64,000 nt of DNA from an uncultured Eubacteriales bacterium (GTDB taxonomy: Bacteria; Bacillota; Clostridia; Oscillospirales; CAG-272), in NCBI GenBank assembly GCA_934525675.1, contig CAKSZH010000013.1, positions 4,294-68,293 on the forward strand, given 5' to 3'. The stretch's first letter is position 1, and every line of letters starts with the position of its first letter. Shown piece after piece: positions 24,668-33,412 of the stretch. A program made the position numbers and the translations under genes. Under the pieces are notes generated by a model, which was not told the origin of the DNA, did not search any database, and was given only the letters and a program-made list of their open reading frames with translations.

Positions 24668-27483
24668 TCCGTTTTTCCTCCCTTTCCGGTATTTTCCGCG
24701 TCGGACCGCTCGCCCGCAAGCTGTTTCAGCTCGCGCCGGTCGCGCAGAATTTCATGGGGCCACTTGAATTTGAACTTGCGGACCGCAATGTCAAGGAGCA
24801 CGCACACGATGGCGATGATGAGGAACACCATCCGCGGATCGGTCGTTTTGGCATAAGTCTTCGCAAAGGATGCATACGCTTCCACCGGATCGGTGATGAC
24901 CTCGCCGTTGCCGCCCCCGGCAAGAGAACGGAGCAGAAGCGTGCCCTCATCTGCCGCGCGGAATGCGTCATATTCTTCCGAATAGGAGAAGGTTTCGTAA
25001 ACCGTCCGCTCGGCAACCGTGTTGCCTGCCGCGTCCTTCTTTTCAACAAGGATACGGTAAAGTCCGCCGCGCATGATGTGGAAGCCAAAGCCCACATTGT
25101 CGCCGACCGGCGTGACGGGGACGTCGCCGCCGTAGAAATCCATGGCGGTGTCGGTAAGCGGTTTCACGGTGACAAGCACGCTCTCACCCTCGGCAAGCTG
25201 TGTGAAAACGTCAAGACGCGTCGTGTAGTTGTCCTTGTTGGTCTTGAGAATCAGGTTCAGCCGGTCCGCCTCGATGGTATCGTCCGGCGCAAGGCTTTCC
25301 GCAATGTTCTTGATGAGCTGGACACCGACGGGATCGGTCACGAAATCACGCGACCACGCACCGCCGAGATCCGACAGAAAGCTGCCGACGCGTCCCGCGC
25401 CGAAATCCCATTCGGCGTAGATCGGGACATAGTCGTAATTGAGCGGGACCTTTGCACCGTCCTTCGCCTTGGTACCGTAGTACCCGCGGAGCACGGGAAT
25501 CTTCATGGTGGAGTCAATGCCGACAAACACGGAGGTCTGATCCTTGACCTTCGGCGTAAACTCAATGTTGTCGCAGATCTCGGACAGCGTGACCTCGGCA
25601 AGATCCTCGCGGGCGCAGGTCGTGATGCGGTCCAGGTCGGACAGAGGAATATCGTAGAAATTGCCGTGTCCCATTGTGACCGCCTTCTTAAGGTCCTCCC
25701 GGCTGCCGCTCGTCATGCCGACCGCAAAGATGGACATGGTGGTGTTGTTCTGGTTGTAGTTGTAGGAAATGTACTTGCCGTAATATTCCTGATCTCCCTG
25801 CTCCGGCTGTTCCAGAGGATCGGAGGGGTTACCGTCGGTCACCAGCACGATGTGCCGCCGCTCGACCGGAATGGGGGCAAGCGCTCTGCCGGCACGGTCG
25901 ATCGCACCGGAGAACACGGTACCGCCCTGCCCTGCCGCACCGCCGCCATCCTGATTCCCCGCAAGAGCGCGGATGGTATCTAAGATCCGGTCACGCTGGG
26001 AGACCGGCATCACGCTGATCTCCTCGGTCGCGGAAGTGCTGAAGGTCATGACGCCGCAATAATCGCGGTCGGTCAGCGTATTCAGAATGCCTTCCGCCGC
26101 CTTGAGCGCCGCTTCGTATCTGCCGCTGCTCATGGAGCCGGAAGCGTCCACGACGATCATAACGGCAACAGGGGGTGTGTAGTCAATGACCTGCACGGGA
26201 AGCATCTGCTGGAACAGGCTGTCCGCCATATCCGTACGGTTATACGCATGGGGGATGAGGGTCACGCCGTCGGGTGCCAGATCGTTCTTGCCACCTGCGG
26301 TGAAGAGTCCGCCGCCGAGGTTGTAAACGTAGTCATACAGCGACTCAACAAAGTTTTCGGGCATTTCCGCGCCGCAAAGGTCCGCGTTGGACAGGTTGAC
26401 CAGCACGACCTCCTCATAGGCGGAAAGCTCACGCGCGTCCTTCGGGATCAGGTCGGGGTCCGTGTGGATATTGACCACCGTCACCTCGTGATCCTCTCCG
26501 AGGATGGAGGCAAGCGTATCCGCTTCGCCCCGGATGTTCTCCAGTACCAGAATGTGTTCCAGCACGGGAATATTGATGTAGGAATGATAGAGGTTGTTGT
26601 CCGCCACGGTGTCGGAGCCCGTGACCGTTTCCAGATCAAACCGGAGGTCATGGACACCGGCGGACTGGAAGACGTGCGGAACCTCGACCGTCTGGATTCC
26701 GTTTTTGAGTGTGATCTGGTTGGAACTGCTGTGGTAGCCCATATCCGAGACGTTGACGGTCACGGTCTCCTCTGCGCGGAGGTTGGTCTCCACCGTCAGC
26801 GTGATCTTGACCTCCTGCCCGACCACGATCTTGTCTTCGGGCATTTTGGCGTCAACGATCTGAATTTCGGGGTGCGCGGCGTTCGGGAACTCCACGGTGT
26901 CCACCTTGATCCCGCTCGCCGCGGCAAGCTTGACAGCGGAAAGCGCTTCCCCGTCGGTCTCAAAGCCGTCGGAAAGAATCAGAATCTTTGCCGTCTTGGG
27001 GTTGGAAAACTGCTCCGACGCAAAGCGGACGGCGGACGCGATGTCGGTCGCCGAGGTATCCGGCTTGTCGGCGGAAAGATACTGGCGGTAGGTGTCGCGG
27101 GTGTTCGAGGACAGCGGCGCGGCATAGACCGTATCGTAGCCGAAGGTGATGACACCGACCTTGTAGTTCTTGTCGCAGGCATCGATCACGGTGCGGACGA
27201 AGTCGTCGCGGGATTCCGCCGACTCACTGCCGCTGTCGGACACATCGACGAGCACGAGAAGCTCGTTGTTCTTGTTGGGAAGCTCGTAGGAGAAGGAAAT
27301 TCCGGCGACCAGGAGAACGCAGAGCGTCACCGCGAGCGCGTGGGTCACGACGGAGATGACGCGGTTGCGCGTCCGGCGGAATTTCTTCGCAAGCCGGAAA
27401 AACGGAATGAGGGTGAGCGCAAGCGCGGGGATGAGCAGGAGAAGCAGCCACGGGCGGGCAAAATCAATTTGGAAGTGTGACAT
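24664..27483 (-). CDS. Double-VWA membrane protein of MoxR operon
   Basis: A 939-residue membrane protein. It has two N-terminal helices (WLLLLLIPALALTLIPFF and VVTHALAVTLCVLLVAGI), a first VWA-like domain with LVLVDVSDSGSE, and a long extracytoplasmic part that includes a GATase1-like fold (HILVLENIRGEADTLASIL, LGGGLFTAGG). A second VWA domain has a canonical MIDAS, VVDASGSMSSGRY, near residue 445 and LVTDGNPSDP. It ends with a helix (MVFLIIAIVCVLLDIAV) and a short basic cytosolic tail. AAAGGAG precedes the ATG. It resembles large VWA proteins that work with MoxR ATPases in assembling or remodelling envelope complexes. It overlaps the downstream LRR lipoprotein gene by 4 bp. Confidence 0.9.
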   Translation of the reverse strand: MSHFQIDFARPWLLLLLIPALALTLIPFFRLAKKFRRTRNRVISVVTHALAVTLCVLLVAGISFSYELPNKNNELLVLVDVSDSGSESAESRDDFVRTVIDACDKNYKVGVITFGYDTVYAAPLSSNTRDTYRQYLSADKPDTSATDIASAVRFASEQFSNPKTAKILILSDGFETDGEALSAVKLAAASGIKVDTVEFPNAAHPEIQIVDAKMPEDKIVVGQEVKITLTVETNLRAEETVTVNVSDMGYHSSSNQITLKNGIQTVEVPHVFQSAGVHDLRFDLETVTGSDTVADNNLYHSYINIPVLEHILVLENIRGEADTLASILGEDHEVTVVNIHTDPDLIPKDARELSAYEEVVLVNLSNADLCGAEMPENFVESLYDYVYNLGGGLFTAGGKNDLAPDGVTLIPHAYNRTDMADSLFQQMLPVQVIDYTPPVAVMIVVDASGSMSSGRYEAALKAAEGILNTLTDRDYCGVMTFSTSATEEISVMPVSQRDRILDTIRALAGNQDGGGAAGQGGTVFSGAIDRAGRALAPIPVERRHIVLVTDGNPSDPLEQPEQGDQEYYGKYISYNYNQNNTTMSIFAVGMTSGSREDLKKAVTMGHGNFYDIPLSDLDRITTCAREDLAEVTLSEICDNIEFTPKVKDQTSVFVGIDSTMKIPVLRGYYGTKAKDGAKVPLNYDYVPIYAEWDFGAGRVGSFLSDLGGAWSRDFVTDPVGVQLIKNIAESLAPDDTIEADRLNLILKTNKDNYTTRLDVFTQLAEGESVLVTVKPLTDTAMDFYGGDVPVTPVGDNVGFGFHIMRGGLYRILVEKKDAAGNTVAERTVYETFSYSEEYDAFRAADEGTLLLRSLAGGGNGEVITDPVEAYASFAKTYAKTTDPRMVFLIIAIVCVLLDIAVRKFKFKWPHEILRDRRELKQLAGERSDAENTGKGGKTE

Positions 27484-27497
27484 TGCAATCTCCTTTC

Positions 27498-29432
27498 TTA
27501 CTGGTTATTTTCCCGTGCATGGAGCCACCATTCCAGGCACAGAAGCAGGAGCGCCGCCGCGGCAATCCACAGAAGCAGGTCATAGTTGACCTCCACCGTC
27601 GTCGTTTCACTGCGGAGGAGCGGAAGCTCGTCCACCCGGCGGGAAAGGTTACTCTGTTCTTTCGGAATATGCACAAAGAACTGTTCGACCTGCGCCTCGC
27701 CCTTCATGTTGATCTGGGTCAGCGTGTAGTCGCCCGGCTGGTTGACCGTCACGGTCGCGGGAAGCACACCAAAGGTCGTCTTGGAGAAGCCGGGACCGTC
27801 CAGCGTCAGTCCGTCGCCGCGGGCGTTGACCGTCACCGTGTCTCCGACCTCATAGGCGTTGCCCGTCAGGGTCGCCGGGAGGAAATAGGAATAAATGTTG
27901 TATACCAGCATGGGGAAATCCACCACGGCGCCGAGGCTGGAGTAATTCAGGTCGAGCGCCAGGACAATGACCTTTTCGCGGTTGTCCTCCCGGAGAAGGA
28001 TCACCGGGTCGCCGTGATAGTACATCAGTTCCTCATAGCCGTCGTTTGACAGAATCTTGCGGTATTTCGCCACCGTGATCCGGTCGGGGTTCATGTTTGC
28101 GATAATGGGGTGCGACTGACCGGATGCCAGCGTGGAATCGCTGTCCACCGTCACCGTATCGCCGAGACGCAGTCCGCTTCCTTCGGGAGCCGCGTCGGGG
28201 TCGATCAGGATCACAACGCCGTCGGTCGGAAGGATTTCCGGCATTTTATGCTCGAAGATGTACAGGTCATAGCCCTCAGTCGCCGCAGAGGCGGGAGAGA
28301 CTTCGTTAATCTCTATATTGTAAAGATTCTTCTCGGTCTGGCGGAGCGTGCGGAGGATACCGGAGAAGAAGTTGTTCGGCTTGGTACTTGCGTACTGAAT
28401 CCTCAGAACCGGCTTTTCGCCGCCGTAGACGTTGTAGGTGTTGTCTTTCTCAAAGCTGTCCGCCTCGTCCACGTGAACATACATATATTCAAAGGAAACG
28501 ATCGGTTCGCTGTTGCCGTCAAAGTCCTCGGTCGTGAAGGTAAGGGTCTTTTCCGGCATGGCATCGCTGAAGTACTCGGTCTTGACCGCGGTCAGATTCT
28601 TGCCGGGCGAGGTGACCTTGCCGTCCTTGTCGGTCTTCTTGTTGACCCCGAACAGCTCGCACACCACGGAGACGGATTTGGATCTGCCGAAGCAGCCGAC
28701 TTCCACGGAGAAGGAATAATTGTTGGTATCAAGCAGTGTGGGCTTGCAGTCCAGCACTGCGACGTTCCAGTCGTTCTCGCCGGACACATCCACCACGGTG
28801 AACGCGCCCTTGTCGATGTACTCGGTACCCGTGAAGAGCACCACCTCGGATTCGGAGTTGCGCGCGAGAATCTCCTCGGCGAGCTTTGCCGCGCCGTCAA
28901 GGTCGGCACTGCCGAATCCGCACTTGGTACTGCCCTCGGTGAGCGCGTTCAGCTGAGAACGCACTTCATCCAGATTTTCCGCGGTGGCGCGGGAGATGAG
29001 CAGGTACGCGTCGGAATCCGCCACGATGACGGAAATCGCACCGTCGCCGTCCGCAAGCGTGGTCTCGGCGAGGTCCTTCACCTGCTTCACCGCGCGCTCA
29101 AACCGGCTCTCGCCGTCCGACGTCACCAGCATGCTTGCCGACGCGTCGATGATGGCAATCTTTTCGTTTTTTGGGGTCGTCGTCTCCTGCGGAATGACCG
29201 GCTGCGCAAGCAACAGCCCGAACGCAGTGAGGGCAAGCAGCTGGCAGAGGAAAATCAGAATGTTACGCAGCTTGCTGACCGGGAGGCGCTTTTTTCTGTA
29301 CTTCAGACTCAGCTTCCAGACGTAGGTACTGGAAACGAATTTCTGCTGATAATTCGGCTTGATGAGGTAGATAAAGATCAGTACCAGCACACCGGCAAGA
29401 CCTATCAGACCGAGCGGAAGGAGTAAACTCAT
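27498..29432 (-). CDS. BatA-like membrane protein with VWA domain
   Basis: A 644-residue protein with the N-terminal double-helix BatA/aerotolerance-type region (LPLGLIGLAGVLVLIFIYLI, then LRNILIFLCQLLALTAFGLL). A VWA domain begins KIAIIDASASM (MIDAS D-x-S-x-S) near residue 91. An extracytoplasmic beta-rich region follows, and a C-terminal helix (LLLWIAAAALLLLCLEWWL). Proteins of this type are partners of MoxR ATPases. Its start overlaps the stop of the DUF58 gene by 4 bp (ATGA at 29429-29432). The next VWA gene starts 14 bp after it, so all three are translated as a unit. Confidence 0.9.
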   Translation of the reverse strand: MSLLLPLGLIGLAGVLVLIFIYLIKPNYQQKFVSSTYVWKLSLKYRKKRLPVSKLRNILIFLCQLLALTAFGLLLAQPVIPQETTTPKNEKIAIIDASASMLVTSDGESRFERAVKQVKDLAETTLADGDGAISVIVADSDAYLLISRATAENLDEVRSQLNALTEGSTKCGFGSADLDGAAKLAEEILARNSESEVVLFTGTEYIDKGAFTVVDVSGENDWNVAVLDCKPTLLDTNNYSFSVEVGCFGRSKSVSVVCELFGVNKKTDKDGKVTSPGKNLTAVKTEYFSDAMPEKTLTFTTEDFDGNSEPIVSFEYMYVHVDEADSFEKDNTYNVYGGEKPVLRIQYASTKPNNFFSGILRTLRQTEKNLYNIEINEVSPASAATEGYDLYIFEHKMPEILPTDGVVILIDPDAAPEGSGLRLGDTVTVDSDSTLASGQSHPIIANMNPDRITVAKYRKILSNDGYEELMYYHGDPVILLREDNREKVIVLALDLNYSSLGAVVDFPMLVYNIYSYFLPATLTGNAYEVGDTVTVNARGDGLTLDGPGFSKTTFGVLPATVTVNQPGDYTLTQINMKGEAQVEQFFVHIPKEQSNLSRRVDELPLLRSETTTVEVNYDLLLWIAAAALLLLCLEWWLHARENNQ

Positions 29433-30325
29433 TTCATGATACCTGCTTTCAGAAGCTCGCCGAAGATCACGCGCTCGATCGGCTCCTTGGTATTAACCGT
29501 GAAGTAACCGGCGTCACGCGACGAGCAAAAGGTTTTGATTCCGTCAAGAAAATCACGCATCGCCTCGCTGTATGCCGAAAGCAGACCCGCGTTGATCTTG
29601 AGGCGCATATTGCGCTCATCGAACAGGTCCACCGCCTCGGAATCCATCAGATTGACGTTTCCGGAATACGAGGGATCCAGCTCGTCGGGCGTCAGGATCT
29701 GCAGAAGCAGAACCTGTCTTTGCTTGTATTTCAGATAATCCACCGCCTTCTTCCAGTCGTTTTCGGTGAAGAAGTCGGAAATAATCACACTGAGACCGTC
29801 CCGGCTTCCGGTCTCGGTACCGGTCACCGCCGCGGCAATATCCACGTCCCCGTCGAATTCCGTTTCCTCAAGGGAGGAAATGGCGCGGAAAAACGCTTTT
29901 TTCCCGACAAGCGTCCCGAACGGATCCTCCGCCCGGTCGCCCTTCATCAGTTTGAAGGACACCTTGTCGGTGTTATGTACGGACAGAAAACCGAGTGCCG
30001 CCGCCGCGGCAATGGCGTAAGCGCCCTTCTTCTGATTGACCTTGCCCATGGAGGCGGAACAGTCAAGGAAGATCTGGGTGTGCATCTGCCGCTCGTCCGT
30101 GAAGAGCTTGAGAAAATATTTTTCAAACCGGCTGTACAGATTCCAGTCGATCCGGCGGATGTCGTCGCCGAGCATATACTCCCGGTAATCCGCGAATTCC
30201 ACCGTCTGACCGTAGGTCTTGACAAGATGTTTCCCACCGAAGAAGCCTTCGAGGTCGCGGCGAAGCGTGAGCGCGCAGGTTTCCAATCTGGAAAAGAACG
30301 CGTCGTTGAGATAAGAGGTCTTCAT
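29429..30325 (-). CDS. DUF58 protein of MoxR operon
   Basis: A 298-residue cytosolic protein with the DUF58 signature in residues about 35-75 (TVEFADYREYMLGDDIRRID followed by WNLYSRFEKYFLKLF). A degenerate VWA-like fold starts FLDCSASMGK and includes SVIISDFFTENDW. DUF58 proteins are almost always encoded beside moxR and VWA genes and probably link the ATPase to the membrane VWA proteins. The start has only a weak upstream ribosome binding site. It is separated from moxR by 228 bp holding three GC-rich hairpins, which may lower its expression relative to the ATPase. Confidence 0.9.
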   Translation of the reverse strand: MKTSYLNDAFFSRLETCALTLRRDLEGFFGGKHLVKTYGQTVEFADYREYMLGDDIRRIDWNLYSRFEKYFLKLFTDERQMHTQIFLDCSASMGKVNQKKGAYAIAAAAALGFLSVHNTDKVSFKLMKGDRAEDPFGTLVGKKAFFRAISSLEETEFDGDVDIAAAVTGTETGSRDGLSVIISDFFTENDWKKAVDYLKYKQRQVLLLQILTPDELDPSYSGNVNLMDSEAVDLFDERNMRLKINAGLLSAYSEAMRDFLDGIKTFCSSRDAGYFTVNTKEPIERVIFGELLKAGIMK

Positions 30326-30446
30326 GCGTTAAAAACCCGTCTTTTGCGCTTTTTCTCTCTGTGCAAAAGTTCCTTTCTTTCGTATCCTGCGGTCATCGGC
30401 ACCCGAAAAGGGTTTTAGCCCTTCCCCGGTACCGGCTCCCGCAAAA

Positions 30447-30533
30447 CGGCGGAGCCGTCCAAGCCTGAACGCTCCGCCGCCACCTGCCCCGCGGGGGCAG
30501 GTGGCGAGATGGCGCGGGACACAGGCGTCCCGC
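30447..30533. repeat. Cluster of three GC-rich hairpins between moxR and DUF58 gene
   Basis: Arms: CGGCGGAGC (30447-30455) with 30471-30479; CCACCTGCCCC (30480-30490) with 30494-30504; GCGGGAC (30514-30520) with 30527-30533. None has a T-run, so RNA stability control, processing or partial attenuation is more likely than full termination. Confidence 0.7.
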
Positions 30534-30553
30534 CTCGGAGATTCACGGGCTTC

Positions 30554-31618
30554 TTATGCTTTCTTACCGGCGAAGAGTCCCTTTTTCTTTTCCTCTTTTG
30601 CCGTCACGGTTTCCGCCTTCTTCTCGCTGATGCCGAAGCGTCCGGAGACCTCTTCGATGATCTCCTTTACGATGGTATCCGGGGAAACGCGGTCCGCGAT
30701 TGCTTCAAAGTTGAGCTTCATACGGTGGCGCAGGACGGGGATGGCAAGCGAGTTGACGTCGCCAAAGGACACGTTGAAGCGTCCCTTCATGAGCGCCTTG
30801 ACCTTTGCCGCGGAGATGAGCGCCTGACCCGCACGCGGGCTGGCACCGAGACGGACGTACTTCTTCGCCGCCGCGGACGCGCATTCGCTGTCCGCGTGGG
30901 TTGCCGAGCAGAGCGTCATGGCATAGCGCATAACCTCCTCTGCGACGGGAACCTGATTTGCGGTCTCTCTCATGCGGAGCAGCTCCTCGCCGCTGCACAC
31001 GGGTTCTGCGACCTCCGCCATGGTCTTCTGGGTCATGTTGACAATCGCCATCAGCTCGTCAAGTCCCGGGTTCGGAACGATCAGGTTGAACATGAAACGG
31101 TCCATCTGCGCTTCCGGAAGAGGATAGGTACCGTCCTGCTCAATCGGGTTCTGGGTCGCCAGCACGAAGAAAGGCTCTTTCATCTTACGGGAAACACCCA
31201 TGACCGTCACGGTGTGCTCCTGCATGGCTTCCAGCAGGGCGGACTGGGTCTTCGGCGTCGCGCGGTTGATTTCGTCCGCGAGCACGATGTTGGAGAAGAT
31301 CGGGCCGGGCTGGAACTGGAAGCTGGAGTTTCCGTTCTCATCCTTGACGATGATGTTGGTACCGGTCACGTCCGCCGGCATCAGGTCCGGGGTAAACTGG
31401 ATACGGGAGAACGGCATATCGAACACTCTGCCGAGGCTTCGCACAAGACGCGTCTTTCCGACGCCGGGCACGCCTTCCAGCAGGACGTTACCGCCCGCGA
31501 TCATGGCAATGACGGTGCCCTCCACGACCTCGGTCTGACCGATGACGTCGCGGCGGATCTGGGTGAAGATGTTTTCGCAGTTCTCACTGAATTGACGGAT
31601 GTTTTCCTCTGTAATCAT
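30554..31618 (-). CDS. MoxR-family AAA+ ATPase
   Basis: A 354-residue ATPase. The Walker A motif is GVPGVGKT (residues 49-56). Walker B is IVLADEIN (about 111-118), followed by RATPKTQSALLEAMQE. Sensor 1 is FFVLATQNPIEQDG. The C-terminal lid domain has SPRAGQALI. MoxR ATPases act as chaperones that mature or activate complexes with VWA-domain partners. The last 25 or so residues (EKKAETVTAKEEKKKGLFAG) are a basic tail beyond the usual family length. GGAAGAAC precedes the ATG. It is the first classical gene of a moxR-DUF58-VWA-VWA operon. Confidence 0.95.
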   Translation of the reverse strand: MITEENIRQFSENCENIFTQIRRDVIGQTEVVEGTVIAMIAGGNVLLEGVPGVGKTRLVRSLGRVFDMPFSRIQFTPDLMPADVTGTNIIVKDENGNSSFQFQPGPIFSNIVLADEINRATPKTQSALLEAMQEHTVTVMGVSRKMKEPFFVLATQNPIEQDGTYPLPEAQMDRFMFNLIVPNPGLDELMAIVNMTQKTMAEVAEPVCSGEELLRMRETANQVPVAEEVMRYAMTLCSATHADSECASAAAKKYVRLGASPRAGQALISAAKVKALMKGRFNVSFGDVNSLAIPVLRHRMKLNFEAIADRVSPDTIVKEIIEEVSGRFGISEKKAETVTAKEEKKKGLFAGKKA

Positions 31619-31682
31619 GAATTGTTCTTCCTTTGCTGTATTTCAAATTTCGGGTTGGAATGCAATCGGGAATCCTCCCGGA

Positions 31683-32816
31683 TCAGATGCTGCCGTAGTA
31701 TTTTTCAATGAATTCCTTCAGATAATCCGGCAACTCGCCGCCGTTCCGGAGGATCTCCATTGCCTGGTCGTAATAAATATCATAGACATCGCGGTAATCG
31801 GTCTTGCCGTCCTTGAAGCTGCTGGAGTCGGAAGCCCCACCGCCGGCGCCGTCGCCTCTGCCGTTGCCCTTGCCGTCGCCCTGCTGACCGCCGTCGCCGG
31901 TACCGCTGCCGTCACCCTTGTTGCCGCTGCCGTCACCTTCGCCGCCGTCTCCGTTGCTGCCGCCGATGGACGAACTGTCCTGATCATTGCCGTCAGGTGC
32001 GTCCTTGTCGTGGTCACCCTCGTCGGAGGAGGTGGAGTCATCATCGCCGGAGCCATCGCCGCCCTCGCCGATTTCCTCAAAGATCGCCGTTACGGTCAAA
32101 TCCTCGGTGACGTTCAGATCGGTGCGTGCGGGGTCCTCGATGCCGTCGCTCCATTTGACGAATACCCAGCCGTCCTCGGCAACCGCGACCACGGGAGATG
32201 CATCGCCGCCCGCAAGCACGGGCTGTTCGGGCTCACCTTCAATGTCGCCGCCGCCCTCAACGAGATAAGACACGTTGAAGTACCGGTCGGCAGGATCGTC
32301 CGAGGGCAAAATGTCGGGGGACGGGATCACTCCCGCGCCCGTCAGCGCCATCACAGTCGTCATGCCCGCGCCGCAGAACACCGCAACGGCAAGCAGAACC
32401 GTCGCGCCGCGACGGAGCGCGTACAGCGGGAAGTTCGCTTTGACCTGCGCAGGGGTGACGGCTGCCGCCTTCTCCCGCGCGTCCTCGCGCTGTCTTTTTG
32501 CAATATAGGAATCCTCGCCCGAAAGTTCCAGCATGGTCACGGTGCGTTCCTCAAGACCCATACGGTCCATGCGGAGCGCCACTTCCCTCTCGGTGGGACG
32601 GAATTTCAGAATGTAAAGCAGTACCGCGCTGACCGCGAACACTGCACCGCCGACGCAAAGCGGAAGCCATACGCCGGAAAAAGCAAAGATCCAGGCGACA
32701 AGTGCCGCGAGGAAATCCGCCGCCGCGCCGAACATCAGCCCGAAAGCAAGCGAGGACACAATGCCCTCTCTTACGAGCTTTGCGCGGTATTTTTTCATCA
32801 TTTCATTTTTGTACAT
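31683..32816 (-). CDS. Membrane protein with InlB-like repeat and Asp/Gly-rich tail
   Basis: A 377-residue protein starting MYKNEMMKKYRAKLVREGIV, with GGAGATG before the ATG. Two N-terminal helices (LAFGLMFGAAADFLAALVAW, VWLPLCVGGAVFAVSAVLLYIL), a cytosolic loop (ALRMDRMGLEERTVTMLELS) and a third helix are seen. After that come an InlB-B-like repeat (GWVFVKWSDGIEDPARTD) and a long low-complexity Asp/Gly/Ser tail that may bind calcium or act as a flexible spacer, and then a short helical end (YDIYYDQAMEILRNGGELPD). It lies 64 bp before moxR on the same strand and is probably part of that system, perhaps its substrate. No family was identified. Confidence 0.75.
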   Translation of the reverse strand: MYKNEMMKKYRAKLVREGIVSSLAFGLMFGAAADFLAALVAWIFAFSGVWLPLCVGGAVFAVSAVLLYILKFRPTEREVALRMDRMGLEERTVTMLELSGEDSYIAKRQREDAREKAAAVTPAQVKANFPLYALRRGATVLLAVAVFCGAGMTTVMALTGAGVIPSPDILPSDDPADRYFNVSYLVEGGGDIEGEPEQPVLAGGDASPVVAVAEDGWVFVKWSDGIEDPARTDLNVTEDLTVTAIFEEIGEGGDGSGDDDSTSSDEGDHDKDAPDGNDQDSSSIGGSNGDGGEGDGSGNKGDGSGTGDGGQQGDGKGNGRGDGAGGGASDSSSFKDGKTDYRDVYDIYYDQAMEILRNGGELPDYLKEFIEKYYGSI

Positions 32817-33211
32817 AGTATCATCTCCTTGTCTGTGTTCATTTGCCGCGTGTACCAGCGGCAAACGCATCAAGGTGGAGGGACGGTTGCCGGGGCAAAA
32901 AACCGGTCGGTCGGAATCCGACGCTGCCCACAGTGTTGCTACGGGATCCGCGTCGGCGGAACACCGTTGACGGTAACACGTGTTGCCGACTCACGCCGGC
33001 GGGAAACGGGCATCTGCCCGAGAACGCGCTCCTCACCTTTTTCTTTTGGACGAGGGCGGGAGGCGTATGTTCCGCGCATTTTGCATCATTGCGTGCCGGT
33101 TCCTCTGCAAAAGTCAACCGGAGCGTGCCGTTTTTCCGGAAACGTCACGGAGGCGCTGTGCAAAAAATGTAAAATGCAGGAAATTTTGAGCAGTTCTCTA
33201 AAAACGACAGT
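32817..33211. other. Intergenic stretch, no gene seen
   Basis: GC-rich sequence upstream of the 31683-32816 gene. Frames through it have no ribosome binding sites or recognisable domains. It presumably carries that gene's promoter, but I could not point to a convincing -35/-10 pair. Confidence 0.5.
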
Positions 33212-33247
33212 AAGCATTCGCCGGTATAGTTCGCCCGACGAATGCTT
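33212..33247 (-). terminator. Probable terminator of giant LRR gene
   Basis: 9-bp arms AAGCATTCG (33212-33220) and CGAATGCTT (33239-33247). On the minus strand ACTGTCGTTTTTAG follows. It lies about 165 bp after the stop of the giant lipoprotein gene. Confidence 0.6.
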
Positions 33248-33412
33248 TTCTGTCTCAATTGTATCAATCAAAAAGTCGGAAGATCGCGTACTTTACGTTT
33301 TTTCGCGGAAGGTCTCCCGTCCGGGCGCCACGGGCTGCCGCGGAACGGGGAAACCGTCTCGCGCCTCCCTTTTCCGGAAAACGGGAAAGGGGGCGCATAC
33401 GGAAGAAGCGTA

